Shown in pieces: positions 17,855 through 25,447 of a stretch of DNA of 64,000 nucleotides. The notes under the pieces are model-generated. The model searched no databases and was not told where the DNA came from. It saw only the letters and a list, made by a program, of their open reading frames with translations. Source of the stretch: Emergencia sp. 1XD21-10 (GTDB lineage Bacteria > Bacillota > Clostridia > Peptostreptococcales > Anaerovoracaceae); assembly GCF_009936045.1 (NCBI RefSeq), contig NZ_QWEQ01000011.1, positions 1-64,000 on the forward strand, read 5' to 3'. The translations under genes and the position numbers were made by a program. Position 1 is the stretch's first letter. Each line of letters opens with the position of its first letter.

Positions 17855-18244
17855 TTATCTTTCTTCCCTCCATCGTTCAAAGGACAGATATCTGGTTCCC
17901 TGAAAAGTCAGTTCCCCTACGTCTCCCTCAGCCAACATGCCGTATTCCGGTCCATTTACGGATAACTCCATACGGTCTCCGCTTTCGACCTGAAATGTCA
18001 CATAATACCTCGTAGATGAAGTAGTTACAGTCCCACAGGCTTCACCGCCTGTTGCATGATTATGACGAGAAATCGCCGTCCTCCTCGAAACCACTTTCGC
18101 AGGCACCGTCAACCTCGGCGACTGATTGTTCTTATTCCATGTACTGACACCCTTTACTGCCGTGACAATAAAGGTTCCAATTACGATTACAAACACGACT
18201 ATAAACATAACTCCAAATGCACTAAATCCATCACCATAATACAT
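17855..18244 (-). CDS. DUF2500-family membrane protein
   Basis: 129 residues. One N-terminal membrane span (VMFIVVFVIVIGTFIVTAV) is followed by a basic soluble region with PAKVVSRRTAISRHNH...TRYYVTFQVESGDRMELSVNG, the conserved core of DUF2500 proteins. The function of the family is unknown. It stands alone between the ATPase remnant and a repeat cluster. The start ATG 18244 lacks a strong ribosome site (GGAGCAATATATAAA is the nearest candidate). Confidence 0.75.
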   Translation of the reverse strand: MYYGDGFSAFGVMFIVVFVIVIGTFIVTAVKGVSTWNKNNQSPRLTVPAKVVSRRTAISRHNHATGGEACGTVTTSSTRYYVTFQVESGDRMELSVNGPEYGMLAEGDVGELTFQGTRYLSFERWREER

Positions 18245-18467
18245 TTTATATATTGCTCCTCTCTACTCCGCAATCTTCACACCAGACGAACAATTTCTAT
18301 CATTTTTATTATATCATAATCATCATATAAAACTCAATAGATGCTTTCGCATCAATAGTCAAGCATGGGAATTAGCCCGAAGTCTGCCAATCTCTTGTTG
18401 CTTATCGCTTTGTTCCCCTTCGTTATAGCCTGCCACCCTCCCTCCACGCACTATCTGCAACGTCTGC

Positions 18468-18733
18468 GCCGCCAACTTCGCACAAATTTTTTCAAATTCT
18501 TGCGACCGCTCCTTGTAATACGCCAACTCAAGGAAGTTATTTTAAGAAAGCGGCGGCGAACGCCAAATCAAGGGATTTTTTAATGAATGCCAGCGCGAAA
18601 ACCTGTTGATTTTGAAGGGTTGAGCCGTTCTCACTTCACTTCGCCGCAAGAATTCCATAATTTTTCCTTGAAATTGGCGGATTTGCCAGTGCTAACGCAA
18701 AAATTTCAAAAAAATCATGCCTAATTGGCGTTC
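18468..18733. repeat. Cluster of degenerate CGCCAA repeats (cluster B)
   Basis: The 627-bp gap 18245-18871 holds no gene. It contains several copies of a loose element beginning CGCCAA and ending in an A/T tract and TTGCG. Plus-strand copies start at 18470, 18521 and 18561. Inverted copies end at 18678 and 18730. The units near 18470-18504 and 18645-18678 are imperfect inverted repeats of each other over about 35 bp. A similar element appears at 23028-23126. Confidence 0.55.
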
Positions 18734-18827
18734 AGTACTTAATCCCCCGTAGCACCCACGGCACAGTACAGTACAGCCACAAAAATCTCAGAAACGTTGA
18801 CAAATTCAACACTAGCATATCCTCCTC

Positions 18828-18865
18828 AAAAAAACTGCTGCGCAAATTTCCTCACGCAGCAGTTT
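18828..18865 (-). terminator. Intrinsic terminator of the agmatinase gene
   Basis: An 11-bp perfect stem (AAACTGCTGCG 18832-18842 / CGCAGCAGTTT 18855-18865) begins within 10 bp of the speB stop and is followed on the minus strand by a run of T. Confidence 0.9.
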
Positions 18866-18871
18866 CTCTTT

Positions 18872-19804
18872 CTATTTCCTTTCCAGCTTTCCAAGCCCTT
18901 CCGCCCAGTAGCCCCAGCCTTCCGTAATCAGCTTCCGCCCTGCGAACATTGCGGCAAGAGACGGGTCCAGCGCCGGTGCGATCTCCACAACATCAAAAGC
19001 CATAATGTTCAGTCCACGGAACAGCTTTTCCAGCAGAGTCAGCGCCATACGGGAAGTCAGCCCACCAAACTGCGGCGTTCCTGTACCCGCAGCATAAGCC
19101 GGATCCAGTGCATCAATATCGAAAGTCAAATAAACCTGATTGAACTTTTTCATCTTTTCGATGCAGTCAGCAGCCACCGCTTCAATGCCCTCATGGTAGC
19201 AATCATAAGCGGTTTTCACCTGTATATTACCTTCCTTGTAAAGCTCAAACTCATCTGGCTCGATAGAACGGATTCCAATAAAGTACAAATTTTCCAGCGA
19301 TTTTACGTGAGAAAGTTCCAGCGCTCTGCGCTCAGTGCTGCCATGAGAGAGCAAGTCGCCTTCCAGCGCCTCGCACAAATCCATATGTGCATCTATGTGA
19401 ATAATACCAAATTCTTCATCGACTGCATCGTTAATGCCTCTCTCCACCGGAATGGTCACAGAATGGTCACCGCCAACCATGGTAAAGCGAACGCCTTTAC
19501 GTACCAAATCCGCTACGTATTTCTGTACCTCTGCAAAGACTTCCTCTCTGTCGCTGCCCTCAAAGTCTCCACCGTCTACTACATTCAGAGTATCAAACCA
19601 CGCAAGGCGCTCTGTGCATGGAGTAGAATGAAGGGTATTTGCGCGCAGCATCTGCGGCGCCTCTGCTGCGCCGCCACGATAACTAACGCCTCCGTCATAT
19701 GGAATACCAAAAATTACCACATCGGCATTTTCCTCTTTCATCTCTGGGCGGTTCAGACCACACCATGAACTTTTATTCTTTGCAAATTCATTTTTTACTT
19801 GCAT
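18872..19804 (-). CDS. speB: Agmatinase / ureohydrolase family
   Basis: 310 residues, the normal length. All binuclear Mn2+ motifs are present: GGDHS (near residue 115), IDAHMD (near 140) and FDIDALDP (near 225). PYDGGVSYRGGAAEAP near residue 40 is typical of agmatinase-type members. The reaction is probably agmatine to putrescine plus urea. Arginase or a related ureohydrolase cannot be excluded, but a neighbouring arginine-type decarboxylase favours agmatinase. ATG 19804 is chosen with AAGGAG 8 bases upstream. The gene has its own sigma-54 promoter and lies directly downstream of the sigma-54 activator gene. Confidence 0.88.
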   Translation of the reverse strand: MQVKNEFAKNKSSWCGLNRPEMKEENADVVIFGIPYDGGVSYRGGAAEAPQMLRANTLHSTPCTERLAWFDTLNVVDGGDFEGSDREEVFAEVQKYVADLVRKGVRFTMVGGDHSVTIPVERGINDAVDEEFGIIHIDAHMDLCEALEGDLLSHGSTERRALELSHVKSLENLYFIGIRSIEPDEFELYKEGNIQVKTAYDCYHEGIEAVAADCIEKMKKFNQVYLTFDIDALDPAYAAGTGTPQFGGLTSRMALTLLEKLFRGLNIMAFDVVEIAPALDPSLAAMFAGRKLITEGWGYWAEGLGKLERK

Positions 19805-19841
19805 TATATTCACTCCTTTTCATTTACTGCCATACAATTTT

Positions 19842-19857
19842 AGCAATAACCGTGCCA
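19842..19857 (-). promoter_or_regulatory. Sigma-54 (-24/-12) promoter of the agmatinase gene
   Basis: The minus strand reads TGGCACGGTTATTGCT, which matches the RpoN consensus TGGCAC-N5-TTGC(T/A) at every conserved base, 38 bp upstream of the start codon. About 20-40 bp further upstream are two direct copies of TAGTTGAAA (11-bp period) and an inverted TTTTTCA/TGAAAAA pair. These are possible activator sites. The activator gene ends about 85 bp upstream. Confidence 0.88.
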
Positions 19858-19941
19858 GAACAGAAACCTTTTCATTTCAACTATTTTTCAACTACTCCGA
19901 CGGTCTATGAAAAAAAATTTACAACAGAAAGGTAAAATTTT

Positions 19942-21300
19942 TTACCACACCCTGTTCAGCAGCGTCTGATAATCAATCTGTAGCTTTTCAATTTTATACT
20001 TCAGTGCCTGTCTGGTAATCTGCAGGCTTGTAGCCGCCTGATTCAAAGAGGAAGCATTCCTTAAAGTTTTTTCCAGAATTTCTTTTTCATAACGGTTCAT
20101 CATTTCTGCCAGACTGCCGGAAGGCTCCGCACTGCCGCTTTCGCCCAGCATGCCGCTTCCTGAAATCAAATAATCCGGCAAATCGGTCAGTCCGATGACA
20201 TCGCCTTCGACCAGATTAAATGCGGACTCCATCACATTCCTAAGTTCCCGCACATTGCCCGGCCAGCTGTAATCCTGCAGCACCTTTTCTGCAAAAGGAC
20301 TAACTTCCTTCACAGACTTTCCCATCTGCTTATTATACTGCCCAATAAAATGAGAACTCAGCAGCGAGATATCTTCCCTTCGTTTGCGAAGCGGCGGCAC
20401 CAAAAGCTGCACCACACTGAGACGATAAAATAAATCCTGCCGCATTTTTCCACTGCCGATTGCCTCCTTCGGACTAACGTTCATGGCAGAAATCAGTCGC
20501 GTGTCTACCTCCGTGTAAGATTCCGCACCCACTTTCATATATCGCTGCTCTTCTACCGCCTTCAAAAGTTTCGCCTGCAGTTCAAGACTCATGGAATTAA
20601 CCTCATCCAGAAACAAGGTACCGCCATCGGCAAGCTCGAAGAGCCCCTTCTTGTTTTCCGCACCGGTAAAGCTACCCTTTACCGTTCCAAAAAGCGTACT
20701 TTCGATGAGTGCATCGGGAATAGCCGCGCAGTTAAGGGAAATGAACGGTCTCTTTTTCCGCCTTCCATGACTGTGAATTGCCTCGACAATGAGTTCCTTT
20801 CCCGTTCCTGACTCTCCAATCACCATGACCGGCGAATCGTTTTTCGCGATTTTCAAAAGCTTTTCCTTCATATATTCCATATCCGGATTCTGCGTCACGA
20901 TATCATCCGCCGTATAGAGTTTCCTTTTCTTTGAAATATCGTCCGTATCGTCAGGCAACTCTACAGAAAGATCGATACTGCCAATCAGTTCACCGTTATT
21001 TTCTATGGGGAATGTGCTGGTCATCGTAGTGTGACGTCTGCCGGACGGCTCCGTCAGGGTCTGTTTCTGATTCAGTACCGGAAGTCCCGTCGCCATGACC
21101 TTTGCATGGGTGCTGTTGCCCTCATTCAGTTCAGGATATACCGCAAAAAGATTTTTACCTAAAATATCATCGGTGCGCAGATACTCTTTGTCCTCAGTCA
21201 CCATCGCAGAGTATTCGATGATATTTTCTTTATTTACAATCAAAATCGCATCAATTCTGCCGTAAAGATTGGCAAATTTTTCCAAACTGTTAATCTGCAT
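19942..21300 (-). CDS. Sigma-54-dependent transcriptional activator (PAS-AAA+-Fis)
   Basis: 452 residues. An N-terminal PAS-like sensor (about 1-115) is followed by the AAA+ domain (about 130-365) with Walker A GESGTGKE, the sigma-54 contact loop as GSFTGA (canonical GAFTGA), Walker B GGTLFLDEV and the R-finger region FYRLSVVQLLVPPLRKR. A Fis-type HTH (NQAATSLQITRQALKYKIEKL) ends the protein. The architecture is that of RocR-like activators of amino-acid catabolism. Lying between the decarboxylase and the sigma-54-driven agmatinase gene, it very likely activates the latter. The PAS ligand is unknown. GGAGTGGAGCAGCA precedes the ATG. Confidence 0.92.
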   Translation of the reverse strand: MQINSLEKFANLYGRIDAILIVNKENIIEYSAMVTEDKEYLRTDDILGKNLFAVYPELNEGNSTHAKVMATGLPVLNQKQTLTEPSGRRHTTMTSTFPIENNGELIGSIDLSVELPDDTDDISKKRKLYTADDIVTQNPDMEYMKEKLLKIAKNDSPVMVIGESGTGKELIVEAIHSHGRRKKRPFISLNCAAIPDALIESTLFGTVKGSFTGAENKKGLFELADGGTLFLDEVNSMSLELQAKLLKAVEEQRYMKVGAESYTEVDTRLISAMNVSPKEAIGSGKMRQDLFYRLSVVQLLVPPLRKRREDISLLSSHFIGQYNKQMGKSVKEVSPFAEKVLQDYSWPGNVRELRNVMESAFNLVEGDVIGLTDLPDYLISGSGMLGESGSAEPSGSLAEMMNRYEKEILEKTLRNASSLNQAATSLQITRQALKYKIEKLQIDYQTLLNRVW

Positions 21301-21313
21301 TGCTGCTCCACTC

Positions 21314-21376
21314 CTACTGAATTTTCAAAAATTCAAAGTTTCCCATTCTGTTTCCGATCAGTGTAACCTTTGTCAT
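21314..21376 (-). CDS. 20-codon small ORF between speA-like gene and the sigma-54 activator
   Basis: The ORF reads MTKVTLIGNRMGNFEFLKIQ and ends in TAG. It has a strong AAAGGAG site 7 bases upstream of its ATG (overlapping the decarboxylase stop). The ribosome site for the activator begins right after its own stop. Packing is therefore decarboxylase stop, sORF, activator start, with no spare bases. It may be a translational coupling element or a small functional peptide. It resembles nothing I know, and expression is unproven. Confidence 0.5.
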   Translation of the reverse strand: MTKVTLIGNRMGNFEFLKIQ

Positions 21377-21379
21377 CCG

Positions 21380-22813
21380 TTACTCCTTTCCTACTGTGAC
21401 TCTGCCCAAATCATCTATACCGATTACCTTTTCGCCTGCCTCTCGCAGCGCTTTTACATAGTCTATTACCGATTTGTCCATCACTTCCCCCGGACAAAGA
21501 ATCGGAATCCCCGGCGGATATGGAATCACTGACGATGCACACACCCTGCCCGCCGCCATTTCCAGCGCAATTCGCTCCTTCTCCTTGGGTACTGGACGCT
21601 GCGCAAGGTTCTGAAAATCCCACGCTCCGTTTACATCACGCGCTGCCTGTTCACATGCCCTTTCCGGCACCAAAGAATGCGCTGTAGCAATTTTCCGAAG
21701 AGCATCAAGCAGTCTCTCATAGTCACATCGCCTATTTCCGATTCCAGTCATGCACATCACAATATTACCAGTAACCAGTTCTGCAAAAATCCCCTGCTCC
21801 ATGAGCAGTTCCTCAAGTTCCAATCCGGAAATTCCGTAGGCACTCATGTCCAGATTTATCTTTGTATCGTCAAGCAGCGGATGCCGCATGATCCGCAGCC
21901 CATTAATGTCGGCAGCCCTTCCATAAAAATACTGTAAATCCTCTTTCCACTGACGAATCAATGTTTCACCTCTCCTTTCGAGAAGGTCAGCATTAATATC
22001 CAGCGACGCCATTAAAAGATAGGACGGGCTGGTGCTTTCAATAAGCTGCAGCTTATCCTCAAAATCATACTTGTCAATTCGGTCTGAGCAAAGGTTTGCC
22101 ACAGCACTCTGGGTAAAAGACGTCAGCGTCTTATGGGTACTGTTAATCACGATGTCTGCCCCCAGATTTTCTCCCGCTTTTTTCGTACCGGCAAAAGCAT
22201 CGAAGAACTTCAAATGCGCACCATGTGCCTGATCGACAATCAGAATCTTTCCCGCACGATGTACAACTTCGGCGATGGCAGCTATATCACTGCAGATCCC
22301 ATAATAATTAGGACTCGGCAAAAGCACTGCGCTGCTGTCAGGATGCTGTACCAAACACCTTTCGATCTCCTCCGGGGTAATCTCTCCGGAAATCTCATAT
22401 TCTTCTATCAATTCAGGATGCGCATAGACCGGCTGCCCACCTGCCATCATCAAACCGTTAAATACCGATTTATGACAGTTTCTTGCCATGATCAGCTTGC
22501 CATCCCTTGGTACCACAGTCATAATAGCCGCAATCAGCCCTGCGCTGCTGCCGTTGATAAGCAGATAACTTTCTTTAGAAGCATACATCGTCTTATACCG
22601 ATTCATCGTTTCCGCTATAATACTCTCCGCCTGAAAAAGATTGTCTGCCCCTGGTATTTCTGTAATATCCCAGTCCATAAAATGGTCAAGAAATTCCCCA
22701 TACCCATTTTCCCTATAAATTGCCGCACCTTTGTGCCCCGGCATGTGAAAAGACACTGGCTCCGTCTGCCCATGTGCCTGCAAAAAATCTGCGATGCTCT
22801 GTTTCCTGTCCAT
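21380..22813 (-). CDS. speA: Orn/Lys/Arg decarboxylase, probably arginine decarboxylase
   Basis: About 477 residues of the fold-I PLP decarboxylase family in its short Gram-positive form (SpeA/YaaO type). Residues seen include the N-terminal FHMPGHKG, the active-site loop NSTHKTL with the PLP Lys (near residue 225), DQAHGAHL upstream of it, and the C-terminal domain with YPPGIPILCPGE. Pairing with agmatinase suggests arginine to agmatine, though lysine or ornithine decarboxylation cannot be excluded from sequence. ATG 22813 is chosen because GGAG lies 6 bases upstream, while the alternative ATG 22819 directly abuts that site. Confidence 0.85.
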   Translation of the reverse strand: MDRKQSIADFLQAHGQTEPVSFHMPGHKGAAIYRENGYGEFLDHFMDWDITEIPGADNLFQAESIIAETMNRYKTMYASKESYLLINGSSAGLIAAIMTVVPRDGKLIMARNCHKSVFNGLMMAGGQPVYAHPELIEEYEISGEITPEEIERCLVQHPDSSAVLLPSPNYYGICSDIAAIAEVVHRAGKILIVDQAHGAHLKFFDAFAGTKKAGENLGADIVINSTHKTLTSFTQSAVANLCSDRIDKYDFEDKLQLIESTSPSYLLMASLDINADLLERRGETLIRQWKEDLQYFYGRAADINGLRIMRHPLLDDTKINLDMSAYGISGLELEELLMEQGIFAELVTGNIVMCMTGIGNRRCDYERLLDALRKIATAHSLVPERACEQAARDVNGAWDFQNLAQRPVPKEKERIALEMAAGRVCASSVIPYPPGIPILCPGEVMDKSVIDYVKALREAGEKVIGIDDLGRVTVGKE

Positions 22814-22828
22814 GTTCATCTCCGTATG

Positions 22829-22859
22829 TTTGGTTTATTTTCATTTTGGTTTATTTTCA
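22829..22859 (-). repeat. Tandem 15-bp direct repeat in the speA leader
   Basis: TTTGGTTTATTTTCA occurs at 22829-22843 and 22845-22859 (plus strand), a 16-bp period. It lies between the speA promoter and its start codon, so the repeat is in the 5' untranslated RNA or a downstream operator. Confidence 0.6.
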
Positions 22860-22871
22860 CTATTTGATTTC

Positions 22872-22900
22872 ATTTTATCATTGCCCGCACCGCTTGGCAA
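22872..22900 (-). promoter_or_regulatory. Sigma-A promoter of the speA-like gene
   Basis: On the minus strand, TTGCCA (22895-22900), a 17-bp spacer and TAAAAT (22872-22877), about 60 bp upstream of the start codon. Confidence 0.7.
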
Positions 22901-23027
22901 GAACCAACCCCTGCGAAGACACAGCAAAGGCATGAAACATCCCCATTAAAGCGACGCGGTCTTCTAAGAAACATTTTTCTACGACAAGCACAAACAATAT
23001 CCGTGCCGATGCAAGCAGATATTTCAA

Positions 23028-23126
23028 TCCGCCAACTTGAGAGGATTTTTTTGCAAGTATTGCGCCCTTCCCTCAAAAAACGCCAACGCAAGAAAAGAAA
23101 AATAAAGACGTAAAGTTGGCGTATAC
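23028..23126. repeat. CGCCAAC repeat cluster (cluster C)
   Basis: This lies in the 522-bp gap between divergent speA and the radical SAM gene. Copies are CCGCCAACTT..GGATTTTTTT (23028-23052), CGCCAACGCAAG (23081-23092) and inverted AAGTTGGCG (23113-23121). The outer copies can pair (CGCCAACTT / AAGTTGGCG). The element matches cluster B at 18.5 kb in order and in the GGATTTTTT tract. The rest of the gap shows no gene. Confidence 0.5.
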
Positions 23127-23335
23127 AACTTATAGCCTGTTCTTTCATGGGTTTGTCGTGCCTGCGATGGTATCAAGTCATTTTCAATTCCCAGCTGCTC
23201 CAAGGCTCTTCCCGCAAGGTCATCATACCAACTTTTGTTGCTGCTATAATTTTGTCTTCTCCATGTTCAACCCACCTCTTTTGTGCTATACTTATTTTAT
23301 CTGCAACACGCCCACCAAGACAGAAAGGAAATCCC

Positions 23336-24229
23336 ATGGCATACTACAAACCCATTACCTGTAAATCTGCAATGAACCGGATTAACAGCAGATATCTGCC
23401 CTTTCATTGGGACCTGAATATTTACCGCGGATGTGCGCACCGCTGCCGATACTGTTATGCCCTATACACCCATGACTATATGGAGGACAATCGTTTTTTT
23501 GACACCATTTATATCAAACAAAATGTAGCAGACCGCCTTGCTGCAGAGCTTGCAAAGCCCCAGTGGAAGCGCGAAGTAGTCAACATCGGCGGAATTACTG
23601 ACAGCTATCAGCCGATTGAAGCTGATATGCAGCTTATGCCAGAAATCCTGAAACTCTTAATCCAGCACAAAACGCCTTGCATCATCTCCACTAAATCAGA
23701 TTTGATTTTGCGGGACTTTGACCTTCTCGAGCAGCTTTCCCGTATCACCTATGTCAACGTAGCAGCAACCATCACCACGACTGATGAACAGCTTCGTAAA
23801 AAACTGGAACCGGGCGGTGTGTCCTCTGTCCGCCGTTTTGCAATGCTCAAAGCTTTTGCACCCACAAAGGTTCATACCGGTCTTCATACCATGCCCATCA
23901 TTCCGCTCCTTAGCGACAGTGATGAAAATCTGGAAAGTCTTTTTGCAGGCGGCGCAGACGCAAAGGTGGACTACGTCCTGCCTGGTCTTTTGAATCTCAA
24001 AGGAAAAACCAGAGACCATTTCCTCGAATTTTTTCACACGGAGTTTCCCGAAAAAATGGACGCATTTTTGACCTTTTACGGCAGAGGCGGCTTAGATAAG
24101 GCATACAAAAAGAGCTTTTATCAAAAGCTCTCAAAAATCAATGCAAAGTATGATCTGACCATGGGACACCGCTTGCCCCAAAACCTCCTGCAGCCTGTCG
24201 ATGACGGCCAGCAGCTGTCACTGTTTTAG
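23336..24229 (+). CDS. Radical SAM protein of the SPL (spore photoproduct lyase-like) family
   Basis: 297 residues. The radical SAM cluster motif CAHRCRYC is near residue 35, preceded by NIYRGC as in SPL/Rv2578c-type proteins. Later segments IGGITDSYQPIE, IISTKSDLILRDFDLL and the VAATITTTDEQLRKKLEPG strand also fit that group. These proteins are often annotated as spore-photoproduct-lyase-like, but their substrates are mostly unknown. ATG 23336 follows GAAAGGA. The frame is open further upstream but without a ribosome site. It is a single gene, convergent with the methyltransferase downstream. Confidence 0.85.
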   Translation: MAYYKPITCKSAMNRINSRYLPFHWDLNIYRGCAHRCRYCYALYTHDYMEDNRFFDTIYIKQNVADRLAAELAKPQWKREVVNIGGITDSYQPIEADMQLMPEILKLLIQHKTPCIISTKSDLILRDFDLLEQLSRITYVNVAATITTTDEQLRKKLEPGGVSSVRRFAMLKAFAPTKVHTGLHTMPIIPLLSDSDENLESLFAGGADAKVDYVLPGLLNLKGKTRDHFLEFFHTEFPEKMDAFLTFYGRGGLDKAYKKSFYQKLSKINAKYDLTMGHRLPQNLLQPVDDGQQLSLF

Positions 24230-24283
24230 ATACGTCAAACCCTTCAACTTATCAATCATTTGCTTTACAATGTCTTTACAATT

Positions 24284-25150
24284 TTAACGCGATTCTCCCA
24301 CCAATACTTCTGCCTCCACGGTAATCTCCCTAATGCCGCTTACGTCCAGTCTACTCTTGTCCACATCGAAGAGTAGCGGTGTCATTCGCACAAGGTCTGC
24401 AAGGTGTTCCTTTCCAATGTCCAAAGTTTTGCTGACAAGCGTTCTGCCTATCATCGCAAAATTTTTTTCAAAATAATCCAGTACTTCCTCATTGGAATAG
24501 GATTTATTTCGAAGAAGCGGTGCTGCCGCCTTGCGCAGCTGCGACATATGAGAAGCACCTGGCACGACCTTCACCAGCACACCGCCCGGTTTCAAAATCC
24601 GCACAAACTCTTTGTAGTTAGCCGGTGTAAAAACATCCAAAATACAGTCCACACTCTGGTCCTTCATCGGGATATTGGTGATATCAGCTACCATCCATTT
24701 GACAGGCTGCGGACTTCTTGCCGCCTGCTTGATTGCCTCTGTTGAAATATCAAATGCCAGAATCTGCCCACTGCTCCCTAGCCTTTCAGAAAGCTGCGCG
24801 GCATAATATCCTTCTCCGCAGCCAGCATCCAGCACGACAAAATTTTCATCCTCCGTCTGCTTCTGCGCCGCCCTTTCCTGCACCAGGCGTTCCACTGTTC
24901 CCACAACTTCTTCCATAATATGGCTGTAATATCCTGCTTGTAAAAACCGATAGCGACTGGCAAAAAACTCCTTATCATAGCCTTTTAACACTTTATTTTC
25001 CTGCAAAAGGTTCACATAGCCCTTTGCCGAAATATCAAAACGGTGCTCTTTCTTGCATACCAAACCACCCCCATGAAAGCGGATTTTCTTTCCGCATCTG
25101 GGACACTGGAATAGGCTTTTCACTTCGTAAAACTTATCAATCTTTTCCAT
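24284..25150 (-). CDS. rlmA: RlmA-type 23S rRNA (guanine-N1)-methyltransferase
   Basis: 288 residues. The N-terminal zinc-finger motif CPRCGKKIRF...CKKEHRFD (C-x2-C-x13-C-x3-H) is followed by SAKGYVNLL, both diagnostic of RlmA. The SAM-binding site is VLDAGCGEGYYAAQL, with DIS at the end of the next strand. The expected reaction is N1-methylation of G745 or G748 of 23S rRNA; members of the second type (TlrB) confer macrolide resistance. AAAGGGAGTG precedes the ATG. It is a single gene between the radical SAM gene and repeat cluster D. Confidence 0.88.
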   Translation of the reverse strand: MEKIDKFYEVKSLFQCPRCGKKIRFHGGGLVCKKEHRFDISAKGYVNLLQENKVLKGYDKEFFASRYRFLQAGYYSHIMEEVVGTVERLVQERAAQKQTEDENFVVLDAGCGEGYYAAQLSERLGSSGQILAFDISTEAIKQAARSPQPVKWMVADITNIPMKDQSVDCILDVFTPANYKEFVRILKPGGVLVKVVPGASHMSQLRKAAAPLLRNKSYSNEEVLDYFEKNFAMIGRTLVSKTLDIGKEHLADLVRMTPLLFDVDKSRLDVSGIREITVEAEVLVGESR

Positions 25151-25179
25151 TGTGACACTCCCTTTGTCATGCAGACGAA

Positions 25180-25406
25180 TTGCATATTTCCGGAGTTTTC
25201 ATCAAAAATATGCACATTTTCTATAAACATCGTGCATATTTTCGTTAAAATCAACGAATTTATGCATAAATGACGCCAAAACATCTTCATAAATCCTTTA
25301 CAATTCAGATAAACATGCATATTTTCAAAGCTTCTCCTCAAAATATGCACACTTATCACTTTAATCATGCATATTTTAGAAAAAAATCAAGAAATTATGC
25401 ACATCG
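25180..25406. repeat. Cluster of AAAATATGCAC motifs (cluster D)
   Basis: The 297-bp gap between rlmA and the cardiolipin synthase gene holds eight copies of the core in alternating orientation: TTGCATATTTC 25180, AAAAATATGCAC 25204, GTGCATATTTTC 25232, TTATGCATAA 25260, ATGCATATTTTC 25315, AAAATATGCAC 25340, ATGCATATTTTAG 25367 and AATTATGCACATCG 25393. Spacing between copies is irregular (about 20-50 bp). No gene is visible. Confidence 0.8.
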
Positions 25407-25447
25407 ACCAATACAGCCACTCTCATCGCCAGTGACCTGCCAGGTCA

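Noticed and set aside
18797-19768. Long plus-strand open frame (323 codons)
   Set aside because: It is antisense to the agmatinase gene over nearly its whole length. The encoded sequence is rich in His, Cys and Arg with no domain, and there is no ribosome site.
22133-22867. Plus-strand open frame of 244 codons upstream of the radical SAM gene
   Set aside because: It is antisense to the decarboxylase and covers its promoter. No protein family is visible.
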